A DNA stretch of 64,000 bases from Cupriavidus respiraculi (GCF_914271545.1 NZ_CAJZAH010000001.1:744001-808000), one strand, 5' to 3'; positions 17,343 through 28,313 are shown, numbered from the stretch's first letter. Numbers and translations: made by a program. Notes: generated from the sequence alone by a model not told the origin.

Positions 17343-18638
17343 TCACGACGGGCAGCACAAACCCCTGCCCTGCCCGTCCGGCCTCTGCCGTCCGCCAAGC
17401 CTTCGCCACACCCACCGCTCCAGACCTGGCAACGTCAGCACCAGCGTAACGATCAGCGCGCCGGTGGCCAGCGCGAACAGCAGCCGGTGATCCCCGCCCG
17501 TCGCGCTGAATACCGCCGAATAACCGTAGCCCGCCAGCGCCTGGAACGTGGCGAAGCTGATCGTGGCACGGCTCCAGGCGCGGCTCTGCGCATGCCGGTC
17601 ATGCGGAATCAGCTCGTGAATCCGCGACAGCGCCAGCGGCACGATGCCCGGCGGAAACATGCCGACGAACACCGTCGCCACGCCAAGCCAGACAGCGTCG
17701 TGTGCGGCGCACAGGCTGCCCACCGCCACCGCCTGCACCAGCAACACCACCCGCAGCGCCGGCCGCGCGCCCAGTCGGTCCCCGATCCAGCCGAATAGTG
17801 GCGGGCCCATCATCGCGCCGATGCCGTAGAGCACCCAGTAACCCGCGCCCACGTGCGCGCCGGCGCCAAGTCCGCGAGCCACGAAGTCCACCAGAAACAC
17901 CATCGCCGGTACCAGCGCGACGGCCATCAACCCATACTGCGCAAACAGCACCGCAACGCCCGCCTTGGCCTTCGGCAAGCCGTGGGCGGCCGGCGCCGCC
18001 GGCTCCTGCCCATGTGCCGGGGCGTCGGCGTGCGCCCGTTCGGCCGGCCAGGCGAACCACGTCAGCAGCGTCAACAGGGCCGAGACGGCGCCCAGGCCCA
18101 ACCATGTCGTCCGCAGGCCGTCATGCAGCAGCAGCGGCACGATGGTCCCCGAGCCAGCGATACCGACCCCGATGCCAAGAAAGATCGCCCCGCTGGCGAT
18201 ACCCCGGCGCTGCGCCGGCACATGCGGCAGGACGGTGGCCGCCACCAGCACCATGATGGCGCCCCCGGAAACGCCCGACAGCAGCCGCCAGAAGAAAAAC
18301 CAGGCCGAAGAGAGCGGATACGCGCAGGCCACGAAGGCCGCCGTCACCACCACCATCATCGTGCGCAACGCCCGGGGATTCGACATGCGGCGCCCGAGCG
18401 GATGCCCGACCAGCGCGCCGATCAGATAGCCGGCCAGATTGGCCGCGCCCAGGAACACGACCTTGTCCGCGGAGAACCAGTGCGCCTCGATCAGCGCCGG
18501 CACCAGCGGCGCGTAGGCGAACCGCGCGAGCCCGATGCTGGCGAGACTGGCCGCGAAGCCGGCGGCGATGTACAGCCATACGTGCCGGGTGGGCGCTGGG
18601 CCCGGCCGAACGGCGGGGGAAGAAGAAGCGGAATGCAT
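17343..18638 (-). CDS. YbfB/YjiJ-type major facilitator transporter
   Basis: This 431-residue inner-membrane protein has about 12 helices. The first helix segment SIGLARFAYAPLVPALIEAHWFS is characteristic of the YbfB/YjiJ group (MFS_4), and FFFWRLLSGVSGGAIMVLV occupies the fourth helix region. The central loop is rich in alanine and histidine (about 205-225). The substrate is unknown. It lies 130 bases downstream of, and in the same direction as, a LysR regulator, so common control is possible. Its stop faces the FrnE-like gene 43 bases away. The C-terminus GQGRGLCCPS is unusually basic and cysteine-containing. Confidence 0.9.
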   Translation of the reverse strand: MHSASSSPAVRPGPAPTRHVWLYIAAGFAASLASIGLARFAYAPLVPALIEAHWFSADKVVFLGAANLAGYLIGALVGHPLGRRMSNPRALRTMMVVVTAAFVACAYPLSSAWFFFWRLLSGVSGGAIMVLVAATVLPHVPAQRRGIASGAIFLGIGVGIAGSGTIVPLLLHDGLRTTWLGLGAVSALLTLLTWFAWPAERAHADAPAHGQEPAAPAAHGLPKAKAGVAVLFAQYGLMAVALVPAMVFLVDFVARGLGAGAHVGAGYWVLYGIGAMMGPPLFGWIGDRLGARPALRVVLLVQAVAVGSLCAAHDAVWLGVATVFVGMFPPGIVPLALSRIHELIPHDRHAQSRAWSRATISFATFQALAGYGYSAVFSATGGDHRLLFALATGALIVTLVLTLPGLERWVWRRLGGRQRPDGQGRGLCCPS

Positions 18639-18768
18639 GACACCACCTGTGTTGAGGGCGATCCCGATGGATCACGATGCGGCCGAGTATAGGACCGCAA
18701 TGTGCCGCACGGATGCGGCACATTTTCATCGGCGTCATGCGTTTTTGCAGCGCTGGCGGGGGCCGGCG

Positions 18769-19647
18769 CTACGTGGCCGTGCCTGCGGCAAACTCCTGCG
18801 CCACGGCGTCGATCATCGCTCGCACGCGGGCGGTATGGCGCAGGTCCTGGTGGGTGACCAGCCAGACTTCGTAACGCCCCGCCCTCTCCCGGCCCGGCCA
18901 GATCCGCACCAGCCCCGTGCGCTCCGCCAGCGGCACGGGAATCTCGCCGATGGCCACGCCGGCGCGCACCATGGCCCGCAGCATCAGGCTCGAATTGACG
19001 CCGGACACGATGCGGCCCGCATGGATCGGCTCGCCGACCAGCGTCGGCATCCGGTTGCCGGCCATGTAGGGCTGGTAGATCGCCAGGTCATGGCCCGCGA
19101 AGCCCGCGCCCGGCTCCGGTTCGCCATGCGCTTCGAGATAGCCGGCGGACGCATAGAGGCCGACGGGCCAGCGCGCCAGCAGGCGGGTCACCAGATCGGG
19201 ATTCTCCGGCTTGATATTGCGGATCGCGATGTCGGCCTCGCGGCGGGCCAGATTGAGCATCTGCGTCGACGTATTGAGCATGACCCGGACATCGGGGTGC
19301 GCCGCGTGCAGGCGCGCGATCGCCGGGATCACGAACTCCAGCGCCAGCGAGTCCGTGGTGGTCACCTTGACCTCGCCCTCCAGCCGGCTGTCCACACCCT
19401 GCGCCTGTCTCACCAGTTCGTTGGCGAACTGCTCCATCTTCTCGGCCGAGCGGAGCACGTTTTCGCCCGCGGGCGTCAGCGCATAACCGTCCGAGCGGCG
19501 CAGGAACAGCGTCGCGCCCAGCGCCCGCTCCATCGCGGCGATGCGCCGTCCCACCGTGGCCTGGTCCAGCCCGACCACCCTCGCCGCACGCCGGAGCGTG
19601 CCTTCTCTTTCGAGCGCCAGAAAAATGCGGGTGTCGTCCCAGTTCAC
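18769..19647 (-). CDS. LysR-type transcriptional regulator
   Basis: This 292-residue regulator begins with GTG at 19647 (NWDDTRIFLALEREGTLRRAAR). The helix-turn-helix spans about residues 4-62 with LDQATVGRRIAAMERALG. The effector domain shows the usual LysR layout (LEGEVKVTTTDSLALEFVIPAI). It resembles the group in which the N-terminus reads WDD and the wing ends in RRSDGYALTPAG. It is divergent from the metallo-beta-lactamase-fold gene at 19790, with a 142-base gap that should contain its binding site. Likely targets are that gene and the following hydrolase. The effector is unknown. Confidence 0.9.
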   Translation of the reverse strand: MNWDDTRIFLALEREGTLRRAARVVGLDQATVGRRIAAMERALGATLFLRRSDGYALTPAGENVLRSAEKMEQFANELVRQAQGVDSRLEGEVKVTTTDSLALEFVIPAIARLHAAHPDVRVMLNTSTQMLNLARREADIAIRNIKPENPDLVTRLLARWPVGLYASAGYLEAHGEPEPGAGFAGHDLAIYQPYMAGNRMPTLVGEPIHAGRIVSGVNSSLMLRAMVRAGVAIGEIPVPLAERTGLVRIWPGRERAGRYEVWLVTHQDLRHTARVRAMIDAVAQEFAAGTAT

Positions 19648-19789
19648 GATACGGTCGGATGCGAGCAAAGGTTGGAGGGTACCAGAGCGATGGCGAGGTT
19701 CGTGCCGGCGCGCCCCCATACGAAGGCACTATGGCGCCGTCCCCGGAGCGCGCCTACTCTGCGCAGCGTTATCCACTCGGGACTTTCCC

Positions 19790-20863
19790 ATGTTCTCCAT
19801 CCTCAACCAGCTGCGCCGTTGGACCGGCCGCGCCGGCATCGCCCTTGCGGCTTCGTTCGTAGCCTGCGCGAGCGCGTCAGCGGCGGCGCCCCAGCAGCGC
19901 ACGCAGGCGCCCGGCTTCTACCGGATGATGCTCGGCGACTTCGAGGTCACCGCCCTGCTCGACGGCACGCACGACTTCCCCGTGCGGGAGGTACTGAGCC
20001 GCCCCGCGCCGCCGCCTGCAACCGCCGGCCATGTCGCGTTGTCCGAATCCAACCCCGGCGAAGCGGACGCGCTGCTGGCGGCCGCCCATCTGGCCGCCCC
20101 CGTCGAGGGTTCGATCAACGCCTTTCTGATCAATACCGGAACCCGTCTCGTGCTGATCGACAGCGGCGCGGGTGCCCTCTATGGCGCCGAAGGGGGGCAT
20201 CTGCTGGCGAACCTGCGTGCCGCCGGCTACCGGCCTGAGCAGGTCGACGACGTCCTGCTGACGCATCTGCACGCCGACCACGTCGGCGGCGTGGTCGATC
20301 AGGGCCGGATCGTCTTCCCCAACGCGACTGTCCACGTCAGCCGCGAGGACGAACGGTACTGGCTGTCACCGGCCAATCGCGCCACGGCGCCCGCGCTGCT
20401 GCATGCGATGTTCGATGCGGCATCCGGCTCGCTGAAGCCCTATCTCGCCGCCCAGCGGCTGCGCACGTTCGAAGCCGGCGCGGAAATCGTCCCGGGCATC
20501 CACGCCGAGGCGGACGCCGGCCACACGCCGGGCCACACCATCTATCGCGTCCAAAGCCGCGGGCAGACGCTGATCGCCTGGGGCGACACGGTGCACGTCG
20601 CGCCGGTGCAGTTCGCGGATCCGGGCGTCACGGTGCGCTACGACAGCGATGCGGCGCAGGCCGCGCAGCAGCGGCTGCGCCTGTATGCCGACGCCGCGCG
20701 GCAGGGCCACTGGATCGCCGCAGCCCATATCGCCTTTCCGGGCCTCGGGCACATCGGCGCCGGTGCCAGCGGGTTCCGCTGGATTCCGGCGAACTACACG
20801 ACGCAGCTCGCGCCGCCTCCCTCGCCCCGGCCAGCGCGCGACGCCGGGGCAGCCGCCCGTTGA
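19790..20863 (+). CDS. Exported metallo-beta-lactamase-fold hydrolase
   Basis: This 357-residue protein has an N-terminal signal peptide ending near residue 32 ([11 protein letters not shown]). The metal motif H-x-H-x-D-H is present as H159-L-H161-A-D163-H164, with later ligands in HTPGHT and in HIAFPGLGH. The fold resembles the AHL lactonase/AttM and SDSL-like MBL hydrolases, but export to the periplasm argues against a cytosolic quorum-quenching role. The substrate is therefore left open. The ATG at 19790 gives a clean signal peptide. The chloroperoxidase-like hydrolase follows 44 bases downstream, and the LysR gene is divergent. Confidence 0.9.
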   Translation: MFSILNQLRRWTGRAGIALAASFVACASASAAAPQQRTQAPGFYRMMLGDFEVTALLDGTHDFPVREVLSRPAPPPATAGHVALSESNPGEADALLAAAHLAAPVEGSINAFLINTGTRLVLIDSGAGALYGAEGGHLLANLRAAGYRPEQVDDVLLTHLHADHVGGVVDQGRIVFPNATVHVSREDERYWLSPANRATAPALLHAMFDAASGSLKPYLAAQRLRTFEAGAEIVPGIHAEADAGHTPGHTIYRVQSRGQTLIAWGDTVHVAPVQFADPGVTVRYDSDAAQAAQQRLRLYADAARQGHWIAAAHIAFPGLGHIGAGASGFRWIPANYTTQLAPPPSPRPARDAGAAAR

Positions 20864-20907
20864 CAGCCCCTCTTCGACTTTCCAACACCTCCGCAGGAAC
20901 CACACGC

Positions 20908-21729
20908 ATGACTACCATCACCGCCAAGGACGGCACCCAAATTTTCTACAAGGACTGGGGCAGCGGCCGCCCAGTCGTGTTTTCCCATGGCTGGCCCCTG
21001 AACGCCGATGCCTGGGACGCGCAGATGCTGTTTCTGGCCGGCAAGGGCTTCCGCGTGATTGCGTACGACCGCCGCGGCCATGGCCGCTCGGACCAGCCCG
21101 CGCAGGGCAACGACATGAATACCTATGCGGACGACCTCGCGGCCCTGCTGGATGCGCTCGACCTCCGCGACGCGACGCTGGTCGGCCATTCGATGGGCGG
21201 CGGCGAGATCGCGCGCTATATCGGCCGGCATGGCAGCCAGCGCGTGGCGAGCGCCGTGCTGATCGGCGCGGTGCCGCCGTACATGGGAAAGACGCCGGCC
21301 AATCCGAACGGGCTGCCGCCAGAGGTATTCGACGGCATGCGCAACGGCGTGGCAGCCAACCGCGCGCAGTTCTATCGCGACCTCGCGATGCCCTTTTTCA
21401 GCTTCAACCGTCCGGGCGCCAAGGTGTCCCAGGGCGCGCTCGACGCGTTCTGGTTGCAAGGCATGAGTGGCGGCATCCTGGGCCAGTACGCCTGCATCCG
21501 GGAATTCTCCGAGATCGATTTCACCGACGATCTGAAGGCGATGACCATGCCGACGCTCGTACTGCACGGCGAGGACGATCAGCTGGTATCGGCCGACAAC
21601 ACGTCGCGGCAGGCCGTGCGCTTCCTGAAGAACGGCACGCTGAAAACCTATCCCGGAGGCTCGCACGGCCTCTGCGTCGTCAACGCCGACGAAGTCAACG
21701 CGGACCTGCTGGCTTTCCTGACAGCCTGA
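20908..21729 (+). CDS. Alpha/beta hydrolase, non-heme chloroperoxidase type
   Basis: This 273-residue cytosolic alpha/beta-hydrolase is very close in layout to cofactor-free haloperoxidases/perhydrolases. It opens with [17 protein letters not shown], and [15 protein letters not shown] forms the oxyanion loop. The catalytic triad is S95 (GHSMGG), D224 (HGEDDQLV) and H253 (GGSHGL). Many members act as esterases, and the peroxidase activity may be incidental. It probably forms an operon with the upstream MBL-fold gene. The ATG at 20908 follows GCAGGA-type Shine-Dalgarno sequence. The exact substrate is unknown. Confidence 0.92.
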   Translation: MTTITAKDGTQIFYKDWGSGRPVVFSHGWPLNADAWDAQMLFLAGKGFRVIAYDRRGHGRSDQPAQGNDMNTYADDLAALLDALDLRDATLVGHSMGGGEIARYIGRHGSQRVASAVLIGAVPPYMGKTPANPNGLPPEVFDGMRNGVAANRAQFYRDLAMPFFSFNRPGAKVSQGALDAFWLQGMSGGILGQYACIREFSEIDFTDDLKAMTMPTLVLHGEDDQLVSADNTSRQAVRFLKNGTLKTYPGGSHGLCVVNADEVNADLLAFLTA

Positions 21730-21747
21730 GCGCCGTGCGCCCGCCGC

Positions 21748-22149
21748 CTATCTGACCGTAAAGCGCACCGTCACGGACTTGCCGTCGGCGAAGCGGACCA
21801 GCGCCACCGCCTTCGCGCCCTTGGCGAGCTGCATCCTGTCTGCGGCCACCAGCGCATTGCCCGCGCCCGCGGCCAGCGCGGTCTCGGTCTTCTGCGCGCC
21901 GGTGAGCACCGTGAGCTTGCCGGTGGCGCCGGCCACCGGCAGCTTGCGGTCGTGGTCGTCGACATAGAGGGTGACGGTGCCGTCCCGGTTGACCAGTTCG
22001 AACTGCAGGTCGCTGGCGACCTGAACCACCCCGCCGTACTGCGCGGGCTTGGCGCCATGCGCCAGCACTATCGCGGGGGCGGCCAGGCTCGCTGCCATCC
22101 ATGCCATCGCCAGCCGCCTCTTCAGCCGTGTCTTCAATTGCTGCTGCAT
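21748..22149 (-). CDS. Small periplasmic protein at the end of the metal-efflux operon
   Basis: This 133-residue protein has an N-terminal signal peptide ending about residue 31 (IVLAHG). The mature part begins HGAKPAQYGGVVQVASDLQFELV and looks like a single all-beta domain (TVTLYVDDHDRKLPVAGATGKLTV). Proteins of this type are often found beside heavy-metal RND genes, but I know no assigned function. Its ATG lies 55 bases after the stop of the RND permease gene on the same strand, so it is probably the last gene of that operon. A periplasmic metal-binding or assembly role is inference. Confidence 0.75.
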   Translation of the reverse strand: MQQQLKTRLKRRLAMAWMAASLAAPAIVLAHGAKPAQYGGVVQVASDLQFELVNRDGTVTLYVDDHDRKLPVAGATGKLTVLTGAQKTETALAAGAGNALVAADRMQLAKGAKAVALVRFADGKSVTVRFTVR

Positions 22150-22204
22150 CGTTCATTCGCTCCAAGGTCGCGGCGACTTGCGGGCGTCGCCGCCGGGGCC
22201 CGTT

Positions 22205-25200
22205 TCAATACGACTCTTCGCCCTCTCGCGCGAGGATGGCTTCGAGGGGCTTGCGTCCGAACAGCCAGAACGCCAGTGGCGTCAGCAGCGAATCCAGAAT
22301 GGTCGAGCTCACCAGCCCGCCGAAGATCACGATCGCGACTGGATGGAGGATTTCCTTGCCCGGCGCATCGGCCGAGATCAGCAGCGGAATCAGCGCGAAG
22401 GCGGCCACCAGCGCGGTCATCAGCACCGGGGTCAGCCGCTCCAGCGAACCGCGCACGATCATCGGCACGCCAAAGGTCTCGCCTTCGAAGCGGCACAGAT
22501 TGATGTAGTGGCTGACCTTCAGGATGCCGTTGCGCGTGGCGATGCCCGTCAGTGTGATAAACCCGACCATCGAGGCCACCGATAGCGTCAGTCCCGCCAG
22601 CCACATCGCCAGCACGCTGCCGATCAGCGCGAACGGAATGTTGGCCATGATCACAAGCGCCAGCGTGCCGGACCGATAGCGCGAGTACAGCACCAGGAAG
22701 ATCAGTGACAGCGAGACCAGCGACAGCATCACGATCAGCCGGGTGGCCTGTTCCTGGGCCTGGAACTGTCCCTCGATGCTGACGAAGTAGCCGCTCGGCA
22801 GCCCTGCGCCGCCGACGGCATCGCGCACGCCCGCGATCACCCCCGCCATGTCGGAGCCGTCGGTGTTCGCGGAGACGACGATGCGGCGGCGGCTGTTCTC
22901 GCGGCCGATCTGGTTCGGGCCATCTCCCTCCTCCACCGTGGCGATCGCCGCCAGCGGCACAGGGCCGCGCGGCGAGTCCAGCATCACGCGCGCCAGATCC
23001 TGCGGGGTGCGGCCGGCGTCGGGCAGGCGGACCACCAGATCGAAGCGGCGCACGCCCTCGATGACCTGCGTGATGCGCGTGCCGTCGGAAAGCGTCTGCA
23101 GCGCCTTCAGCGCTTCGCCGGCGGGAATGCCGTACTGGGCCGCCGCGCGGTAGTCCAGCCGGACATTGACCTGCGGAATCAGCACCTGCCTCTCCACCGT
23201 GATATCGACCAGACCGGGCACCGCAGCCAGCCGCGACCGCAGGGTTTCCGCCAGCCCGCGCAGCGTGTCGAGGTCGTCCCCATAGAGCTTGAGCGCGACC
23301 TGCGCGCGCACGCCGGACAACAGGTGGTCGAGCCGGTGCGAGATGGGTTGGCCGATCGCCACCGAGGCCGGCAGCGTCGCCATCTGCGCGCGGATGGCGG
23401 CCATCACCGCTTCGCGGCTGCGCGCCGACGGCTTCAGGTCCACGTCGAGCTCGGACGAATGGACGCCCTCGGCGTGCTCGTCCAATTCCGCGCGGCCGGT
23501 GCGCCGGCCCACCTTCGTCACCTCCGGCACCTGCCGGACCAGCGTTTCGGCCAGCGCCCCCATGCGGTTGGCTTCGCTCAGCGAGGTGCCCGGCTGGAAG
23601 ATCAGCGACATCACCAGCGAGCCCTCGTTGAACGCGGGGAGGAATGCGCGCGGCAGGAAGGGCACGGTCGCCGCCGCGAGCGCCGCGGCCACGGCAGCCC
23701 CGACCAGGATGCCGCGGGCCTGGGGCAACGACCAATGCAGCAACCGCGCATCGGTCCGCTTGAGCCACCGTACCAGCGGGCTGTCGTCGCGATGCAGCCG
23801 CTTCATGCCGGGCAGGAGGTAATACGACATCACCGGCGTGACGGTCATCGACACCAGCATCGACGCCAGGATGGACACGATATAGGCGATGCCGAGCGGC
23901 GCGAACAGCCGTCCTTCGATGCCCGGCAGCGCGAACAGCGGCACGAACACCAGCACCACGATCAGCGTGGCGTAGACGATGCCCGAGCGCACCTCCACCG
24001 AGGCGCGCCATATCGCTTGCAATACCGGAGGCGGGTCCGCCATGGTGGCGCGCTGGCGCAGCCGCCGCAGGATGTTCTCCACGTCCACCACCGCATCGTC
24101 GACCAGCTCGCCGATGGCGATCGCCAGCCCGCCGAGCGTCATCACATTGATGGACTGGCCCAGCAGCTGAAAGACCAGCGCGGTGACCGCCAGCGACAGC
24201 GGAATCGCGACCAGCGAGATCGCCGTGGTCCGCACGCTCAGCAGAAAGGCGAACAGCACCACCGCCACCATGATCGCGCCATCGCGCAGGGCCTCGACCA
24301 CGTTGCCGATCGACGCCTCGATGAAGTCGGCCTGGCGGAACAGCACCTGCGGCGGCGCGACGCCCGGCGGCAGGCCCTGCTTCAGTTCCGCCAGCGCGGC
24401 CTCGATATCGCGGGTCAGCCGGACCGTATCGGCGGCCGGCTGCTTCTGGATGCTGGCGATCACCGCCGGCTTGCCGTTGAAGCCCGCGTCGCCGCGCTTG
24501 ATCGCCGCCGCATGGCGCACGCCCGCGACCTGTTCCAGCAGCACGGGCGCGCCGTTCCTGTAGGCGACGGCCAGCCCCTTCAGGTCATCCAGCCGCTGTG
24601 TGCGCCCGAGGTTGCGGATCAGATATTCCCGGCCGTTCAGGTCGATGAAGCCCCCGCTGGTGTTGGCCGCGAAGTCGCGCAGCGCGGTCTCGATCTGCGC
24701 CAGCGTGACGCCGAACTGAGCCATCCGCGCGGTATCCGGTTCCACGCGAAGCTGGCGCACCTCGCCGCCGATCGGGATCACCTGGGACACGCCGGGGATC
24801 GACAGCAGGCGCGGACGCAGCACGAAGTCCGCGTATTCGCGCGCCTGCATGGGGCTGGCGCGGGCGGGGTCGATGGGCAAGGCGATCAGCATGATCTCGC
24901 CCATGATCGACGAGACCGGTCCCATGACCGGCGTCAGCCCGCCCGGCAACTGCTCCTTCACCAGCGTCAGGCGCTCGGCGACCAGTTGCCGGTTGCGGTA
25001 GATGTCCGTGCCCCAGTCGAACTCCGCGTAGACGACGGACAGGCCGACGCCCGACACCGAACGCACCCGCGTGACACCCGGCATGCCGTTGAGCGTGGTT
25101 TCCACGGGGAACGACACCAGCAGTTCCACCTCCTGCGGCGCCATGCCGCCGGCCTCGGTGATCACCGTGACCAGCGGCTTGTTCAGGTCCGGGAAGACAT

Positions 25201-25309
25201 CCACGGGCGTGCGCCATGCGGTCAGCGCGCCGTAGACCATCAGCATCACGGCGATGGCCAGCACCAGCAGCCGGTTGCGCAGACTGGCGCGAACGATCCA
25301 GTTGAACAT
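22205..25309 (-). CDS. Heavy-metal efflux RND permease (HME family, CzcA/CusA-like)
   Basis: This 1034-residue inner-membrane pump, driven by proton influx, has the full length and 12-helix layout of HME-RND proteins. It starts [16 protein letters not shown] and contains [29 protein letters not shown] and [18 protein letters not shown]. In the fourth helix the diagnostic motif is [17 protein letters not shown] (residues 396-412), with D404, D405 and D409. CzcA has DFG-x3-DGAV at this position, so the metal specificity probably differs from cobalt-zinc-cadmium pumps of that type. It lies in an operon with adaptor and TolC-type genes. The metal is not assignable from sequence alone. Confidence 0.93.
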   Translation of the reverse strand: MFNWIVRASLRNRLLVLAIAVMLMVYGALTAWRTPVDVFPDLNKPLVTVITEAGGMAPQEVELLVSFPVETTLNGMPGVTRVRSVSGVGLSVVYAEFDWGTDIYRNRQLVAERLTLVKEQLPGGLTPVMGPVSSIMGEIMLIALPIDPARASPMQAREYADFVLRPRLLSIPGVSQVIPIGGEVRQLRVEPDTARMAQFGVTLAQIETALRDFAANTSGGFIDLNGREYLIRNLGRTQRLDDLKGLAVAYRNGAPVLLEQVAGVRHAAAIKRGDAGFNGKPAVIASIQKQPAADTVRLTRDIEAALAELKQGLPPGVAPPQVLFRQADFIEASIGNVVEALRDGAIMVAVVLFAFLLSVRTTAISLVAIPLSLAVTALVFQLLGQSINVMTLGGLAIAIGELVDDAVVDVENILRRLRQRATMADPPPVLQAIWRASVEVRSGIVYATLIVVLVFVPLFALPGIEGRLFAPLGIAYIVSILASMLVSMTVTPVMSYYLLPGMKRLHRDDSPLVRWLKRTDARLLHWSLPQARGILVGAAVAAALAAATVPFLPRAFLPAFNEGSLVMSLIFQPGTSLSEANRMGALAETLVRQVPEVTKVGRRTGRAELDEHAEGVHSSELDVDLKPSARSREAVMAAIRAQMATLPASVAIGQPISHRLDHLLSGVRAQVALKLYGDDLDTLRGLAETLRSRLAAVPGLVDITVERQVLIPQVNVRLDYRAAAQYGIPAGEALKALQTLSDGTRITQVIEGVRRFDLVVRLPDAGRTPQDLARVMLDSPRGPVPLAAIATVEEGDGPNQIGRENSRRRIVVSANTDGSDMAGVIAGVRDAVGGAGLPSGYFVSIEGQFQAQEQATRLIVMLSLVSLSLIFLVLYSRYRSGTLALVIMANIPFALIGSVLAMWLAGLTLSVASMVGFITLTGIATRNGILKVSHYINLCRFEGETFGVPMIVRGSLERLTPVLMTALVAAFALIPLLISADAPGKEILHPVAIVIFGGLVSSTILDSLLTPLAFWLFGRKPLEAILAREGEESY

Positions 25310-25318
25310 GCGCGTCCC

Positions 25319-26470
25319 CTAGCGGATCTGGTTGACCAGCGCGGCGCCGGACACCACCACGCGGTTGTCCGCGGCCAGGCCCTTGATGGCGACGACGGTG
25401 CGCGCGTCGAGCGCCACCGCTTCCACCGGCTGCGCGACAAAGCGCTGGGCACCCGCCTTGATCCACACGATGGTCTCGTTGCCCGGCCCGCGCACCAGCG
25501 CCTCGCTGGGCAACGCAATGCCGGTGACCGTGTCCGCCAGCCGCGCGATCACGGTGACCGGCTGGCCCACCGCGAGCGGCACCGCGCCGACCTCGCCGCT
25601 GGTGCGGAACAGCAGGGGCACTGCACCATTGCGCAGGCTGCGGCCCGCGCCGACGAAGGCCAGCGCGCCACCAGCGGGCTGCCGGAGCGCGCCATCGCGG
25701 ATGCGCGCGGCCAGCGCCGGGTCCGCCGTGCTGGCCTCGATCAGCAGCCGCGAAGGATCGACCACTTCGTACAGCACGTCTTCGGCCGCCACCACCTGGC
25801 CGGCCACCACGTTCGAAGTCGCAATCACCCCGCTGGCCGGCGCCCGCAGCGCTTCGACCTGCCGCAGGCTACGGCCCACGGCGCTGCGCTGTCCCGTCAG
25901 GCTCAGGACCTCCGCGCGCGCGGCTTCGATCTCCTTGCGGGGGACGCTGTCCTGCAGCGATTCGAGGCGTTGCAGACGCTGCTGCGCCAGCTTCAGGCTT
26001 GCGCTCAGGCTGGCAAGCTGCGCCTGCTGGTTGCCAGCCTCGTAAGGCGGAGCCTTGTGCCGCAGCAGCGCGAGCACGTCGCCCTTGCGTACGCGCTGGC
26101 CCAGTGCCGGAAATCCGCCCGGCGGCGGCTCGATCCAGCCGGGATATCCCGCCTGCAGGCGGCCGCCGGCATTGGGATCGATCGTCACCACCGCGTTCAG
26201 CTCGACGGTCCGCGGATGCTCGCCCTGCGTCGCGACCACGGTGCGGATGCCCATCCTGCGCTGCGCGAGCTTGGGCACGTGGACGCTGCCATCGGGCAGC
26301 CGCGCCAGACCGGCTCCCGTGGCTGCGGCCGGCGCATCGAGATGCTCGCCGCTCGGTCCATGCGCGCCGGGCCCGGCGAACGCGGGCATCGGCGCGAAGG
26401 CCATCAGCGCCATCGCCGCGAAGAATGCCGATGCGACGGCCGATGCCAAGACGTTGGTGTTCCCGTTCAT
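25319..26470 (-). CDS. RND periplasmic adaptor (CzcB-like membrane fusion protein)
   Basis: This 383-residue protein has a signal sequence (MNGNTNVLASAVASAFFAAMALMAF, cut near residue 32). A short histidine-bearing segment AHGPSGEHLD follows. A lipoyl-like half (PALGQRVRKGDVLALL) is split by a helical hairpin (about 160-230) from its partner (LRAPASGVIATSNVVAGQVVAAEDVLYEVVD). Beta-barrel and membrane-proximal domains follow. It links the inner-membrane pump with the outer-membrane channel. The ATG at 26470 overlaps the preceding stop by four bases, and the permease starts nine bases downstream. Confidence 0.92.
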   Translation of the reverse strand: MNGNTNVLASAVASAFFAAMALMAFAPMPAFAGPGAHGPSGEHLDAPAAATGAGLARLPDGSVHVPKLAQRRMGIRTVVATQGEHPRTVELNAVVTIDPNAGGRLQAGYPGWIEPPPGGFPALGQRVRKGDVLALLRHKAPPYEAGNQQAQLASLSASLKLAQQRLQRLESLQDSVPRKEIEAARAEVLSLTGQRSAVGRSLRQVEALRAPASGVIATSNVVAGQVVAAEDVLYEVVDPSRLLIEASTADPALAARIRDGALRQPAGGALAFVGAGRSLRNGAVPLLFRTSGEVGAVPLAVGQPVTVIARLADTVTGIALPSEALVRGPGNETIVWIKAGAQRFVAQPVEAVALDARTVVAIKGLAADNRVVVSGAALVNQIR

Positions 26471-27102
26471 GGCTGTTCCCGCCTGGAAGATTGGAGACGG
26501 TGCAGGCGCCGGGCCAACGCCGGCACCGACACCAGCACGGCGATGGCCAACACCAGCAAGCCGACCCACAGCCAGCGTGAGCCGTGCAGCCATCGCTCCT
26601 GCGCGTGGGCGTCGGCGGCCACCTGCAGCGTGCCTTCCATCAGGTCGCTATCCCCGCCCGCGACCAGCGTAAAGACCAGCGGATGCGTGCCGGGCTCGCG
26701 CAGCGCCCGCAGCAGCGCCTCGTCGGTGAAGGCGAAGTCGCCGGCATCGGCATGCAGCTTGCCGCTGGCCCGGATGCCGTTGAACTCGACCTCCAGCGTG
26801 CCCTCTGTCACGGGGTCGTTGGTGGCGTAGCGATCCACCATCACCGACAGTTCGCCGGCCGCCAGCGTGCCGACCAGCTCGAACATCTCGGTGTGGGCCT
26901 CGATCACCGGCTGCTGGCCCTGGGCCGCGGCAGCATCGGCGGCCGCATGGTCATGATCGCCCTCGGGGCCGTGGGCGTAGACGGTCCCCGCGAGCATGGC
27001 CACGACGACGATCAGGACCAGGACTGGCATCGCGGCCAAGGCATGACGGCGCTTCTTGATGGCCCACGAAGACCGCGGTTGTGGGGTCGATAGTCTGTTC
27101 AT
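26467..27102 (-). CDS. Histidine-rich membrane-anchored accessory protein of the efflux operon
   Basis: This 211-residue protein has one N-terminal helix (about 25-43) and a second helix near the C-terminus (about 176-196, [19 protein letters not shown]), so most of it should face the periplasm between two anchors. Just after the first helix comes HGPEGDHDH, a probable metal-binding stretch. The central part (VIEAHTEMFELVGTLAAGELSVMVDRYATNDPV) resembles the N-terminal extensions seen on some metal RND adaptors. It overlaps both its neighbours by four bases, so it is translated with the TolC-type and adaptor proteins. No characterised homologue is known to me. Confidence 0.75.
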   Translation of the reverse strand: MNRLSTPQPRSSWAIKKRRHALAAMPVLVLIVVVAMLAGTVYAHGPEGDHDHAAADAAAAQGQQPVIEAHTEMFELVGTLAAGELSVMVDRYATNDPVTEGTLEVEFNGIRASGKLHADAGDFAFTDEALLRALREPGTHPLVFTLVAGGDSDLMEGTLQVAADAHAQERWLHGSRWLWVGLLVLAIAVLVSVPALARRLHRLQSSRREQP

Positions 27103-28313
27103 GGCAGGACTCCAAGGGCCTGATTGAGAGTGGCAATGGCAAGGCCGTGGCGGGCGCGCTGGCGCGCGAGATCCGCCTCCGCTTCCAGTGCCTGGTTCTG
27201 TGCCCGCAGCGCTTCGGTCAGCCCGATCTCGCCGAAGTCGAAGGTCTTGCGCAACAGCGCCGCGCGCTCGTTCAACGCCGCGCTGCGCTCCGCGTTGAGC
27301 GCGAGCTGGCGTTCGGCGAGCGCAAGCGCCGCGGTGGCCGCGTCGATATCCGAGCGCACCACGCGCTCGGTGCGCTGCACATCCGCGCGCGCCGTCATCA
27401 GCTCGGTCTGCGCGGCGGTCTCGCGCGGCAGGTTGCGCGCGTCGGTCGCGAACGGAATGCGCACGAAGACACCGATGGTCCGGTCGCTCGGCTGGCCGCC
27501 GCCCGCCCTGTCGGTCCGGTAGGCGACGCCGACCTCGGGCGGATCGCGGCGGGACTCGCGCAGGTAGCCGACCTGCCGCTCGGCGCGAAGCAACGTGCGC
27601 TGCGCCCCTTCGACGAGCGGATGCAGCGGATGCAGCGACGGGTCGTCCGGCTTGGCGGCGATTTCCAGATAGCGCAGCGGCAACTGCGCAACTCCGGTGG
27701 CCTGCTGCAGGCGCGCGCGTGCCTCGACCACCCTCGCCTCGGCCTCGACCAGTTGCGCTTCGGCCGCGAGGTGATCCTGCCGCGCCAGCAACAGATCCGT
27801 CCTGGCCAGATCGCCGGCCGTCACCCGTCGATGCACATCGTCACGCAGCGACGCCGCGACCTGCACGCGCCTGCGCAGCGCATCCCGCTCGCCTTCGCTG
27901 GCGGCAAGCGCCCAGACGCGCACGCGCACCTCGGCGGCCAGGTTCAGGCGGGCCAGGCCCGCCCCGGCCTCGGCTTCGGCGGCCTCCGCATCGGCCAAGT
28001 CGCCGCGCGCGGCACGCTGGCCGGGCATCCAGATGGGCACCGCCATCGCGATCTCGCTTTCGCGGGTGCCGCGGCTGTCGGTCATGCTGTCGCCGCGATG
28101 AAGCAGTTGCACGGACGGCGGGCCGGCGATCAGCGAGTCGGCCTGCACGCGGCTCGCGGCGGCCTGCAGGCGGCGGCCCTCGGTAGCCTGGACCGCCACG
28201 GACCGCTCCCACGCGGCGTCGAACAAGGCGCGCAGATCGGGCAGTGCCGGCTGTGCATGCGCGACGGCAATGCCCGCCAGCGACGAGACAAGGAATACGA
28301 CTGTTTTGAGCAT
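27099..28313 (-). CDS. TolC-family outer-membrane channel (CzcC-like)
   Basis: This 404-residue protein has a signal peptide (MLKTVVFLVSSLAGIAVAHAQ, cut near residue 21) and two long helical repeats typical of TolC-family efflux channels. Examples are ARLNLAAEVRVRVWALAASEGERDAL in the first half and LALAERQLALNAERSAALNERAALLRKTFDFGEIGLTEAL in the second. It forms the outer-membrane exit of the tripartite metal pump. The start at ATG 28313 is chosen because it begins the signal peptide, although the frame is open to 28367. It overlaps the next gene by four bases. Confidence 0.92.
   Translation of the reverse strand: MLKTVVFLVSSLAGIAVAHAQPALPDLRALFDAAWERSVAVQATEGRRLQAAASRVQADSLIAGPPSVQLLHRGDSMTDSRGTRESEIAMAVPIWMPGQRAARGDLADAEAAEAEAGAGLARLNLAAEVRVRVWALAASEGERDALRRRVQVAASLRDDVHRRVTAGDLARTDLLLARQDHLAAEAQLVEAEARVVEARARLQQATGVAQLPLRYLEIAAKPDDPSLHPLHPLVEGAQRTLLRAERQVGYLRESRRDPPEVGVAYRTDRAGGGQPSDRTIGVFVRIPFATDARNLPRETAAQTELMTARADVQRTERVVRSDIDAATAALALAERQLALNAERSAALNERAALLRKTFDFGEIGLTEALRAQNQALEAEADLARQRARHGLAIATLNQALGVLP

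Noticed and set aside
19790-20863. AHL lactonase (quorum quenching) call for the MBL-fold protein
   Set aside because: The HxHxDH motif fits, but the clear signal peptide and lack of further lactonase-specific features do not support a specific substrate.
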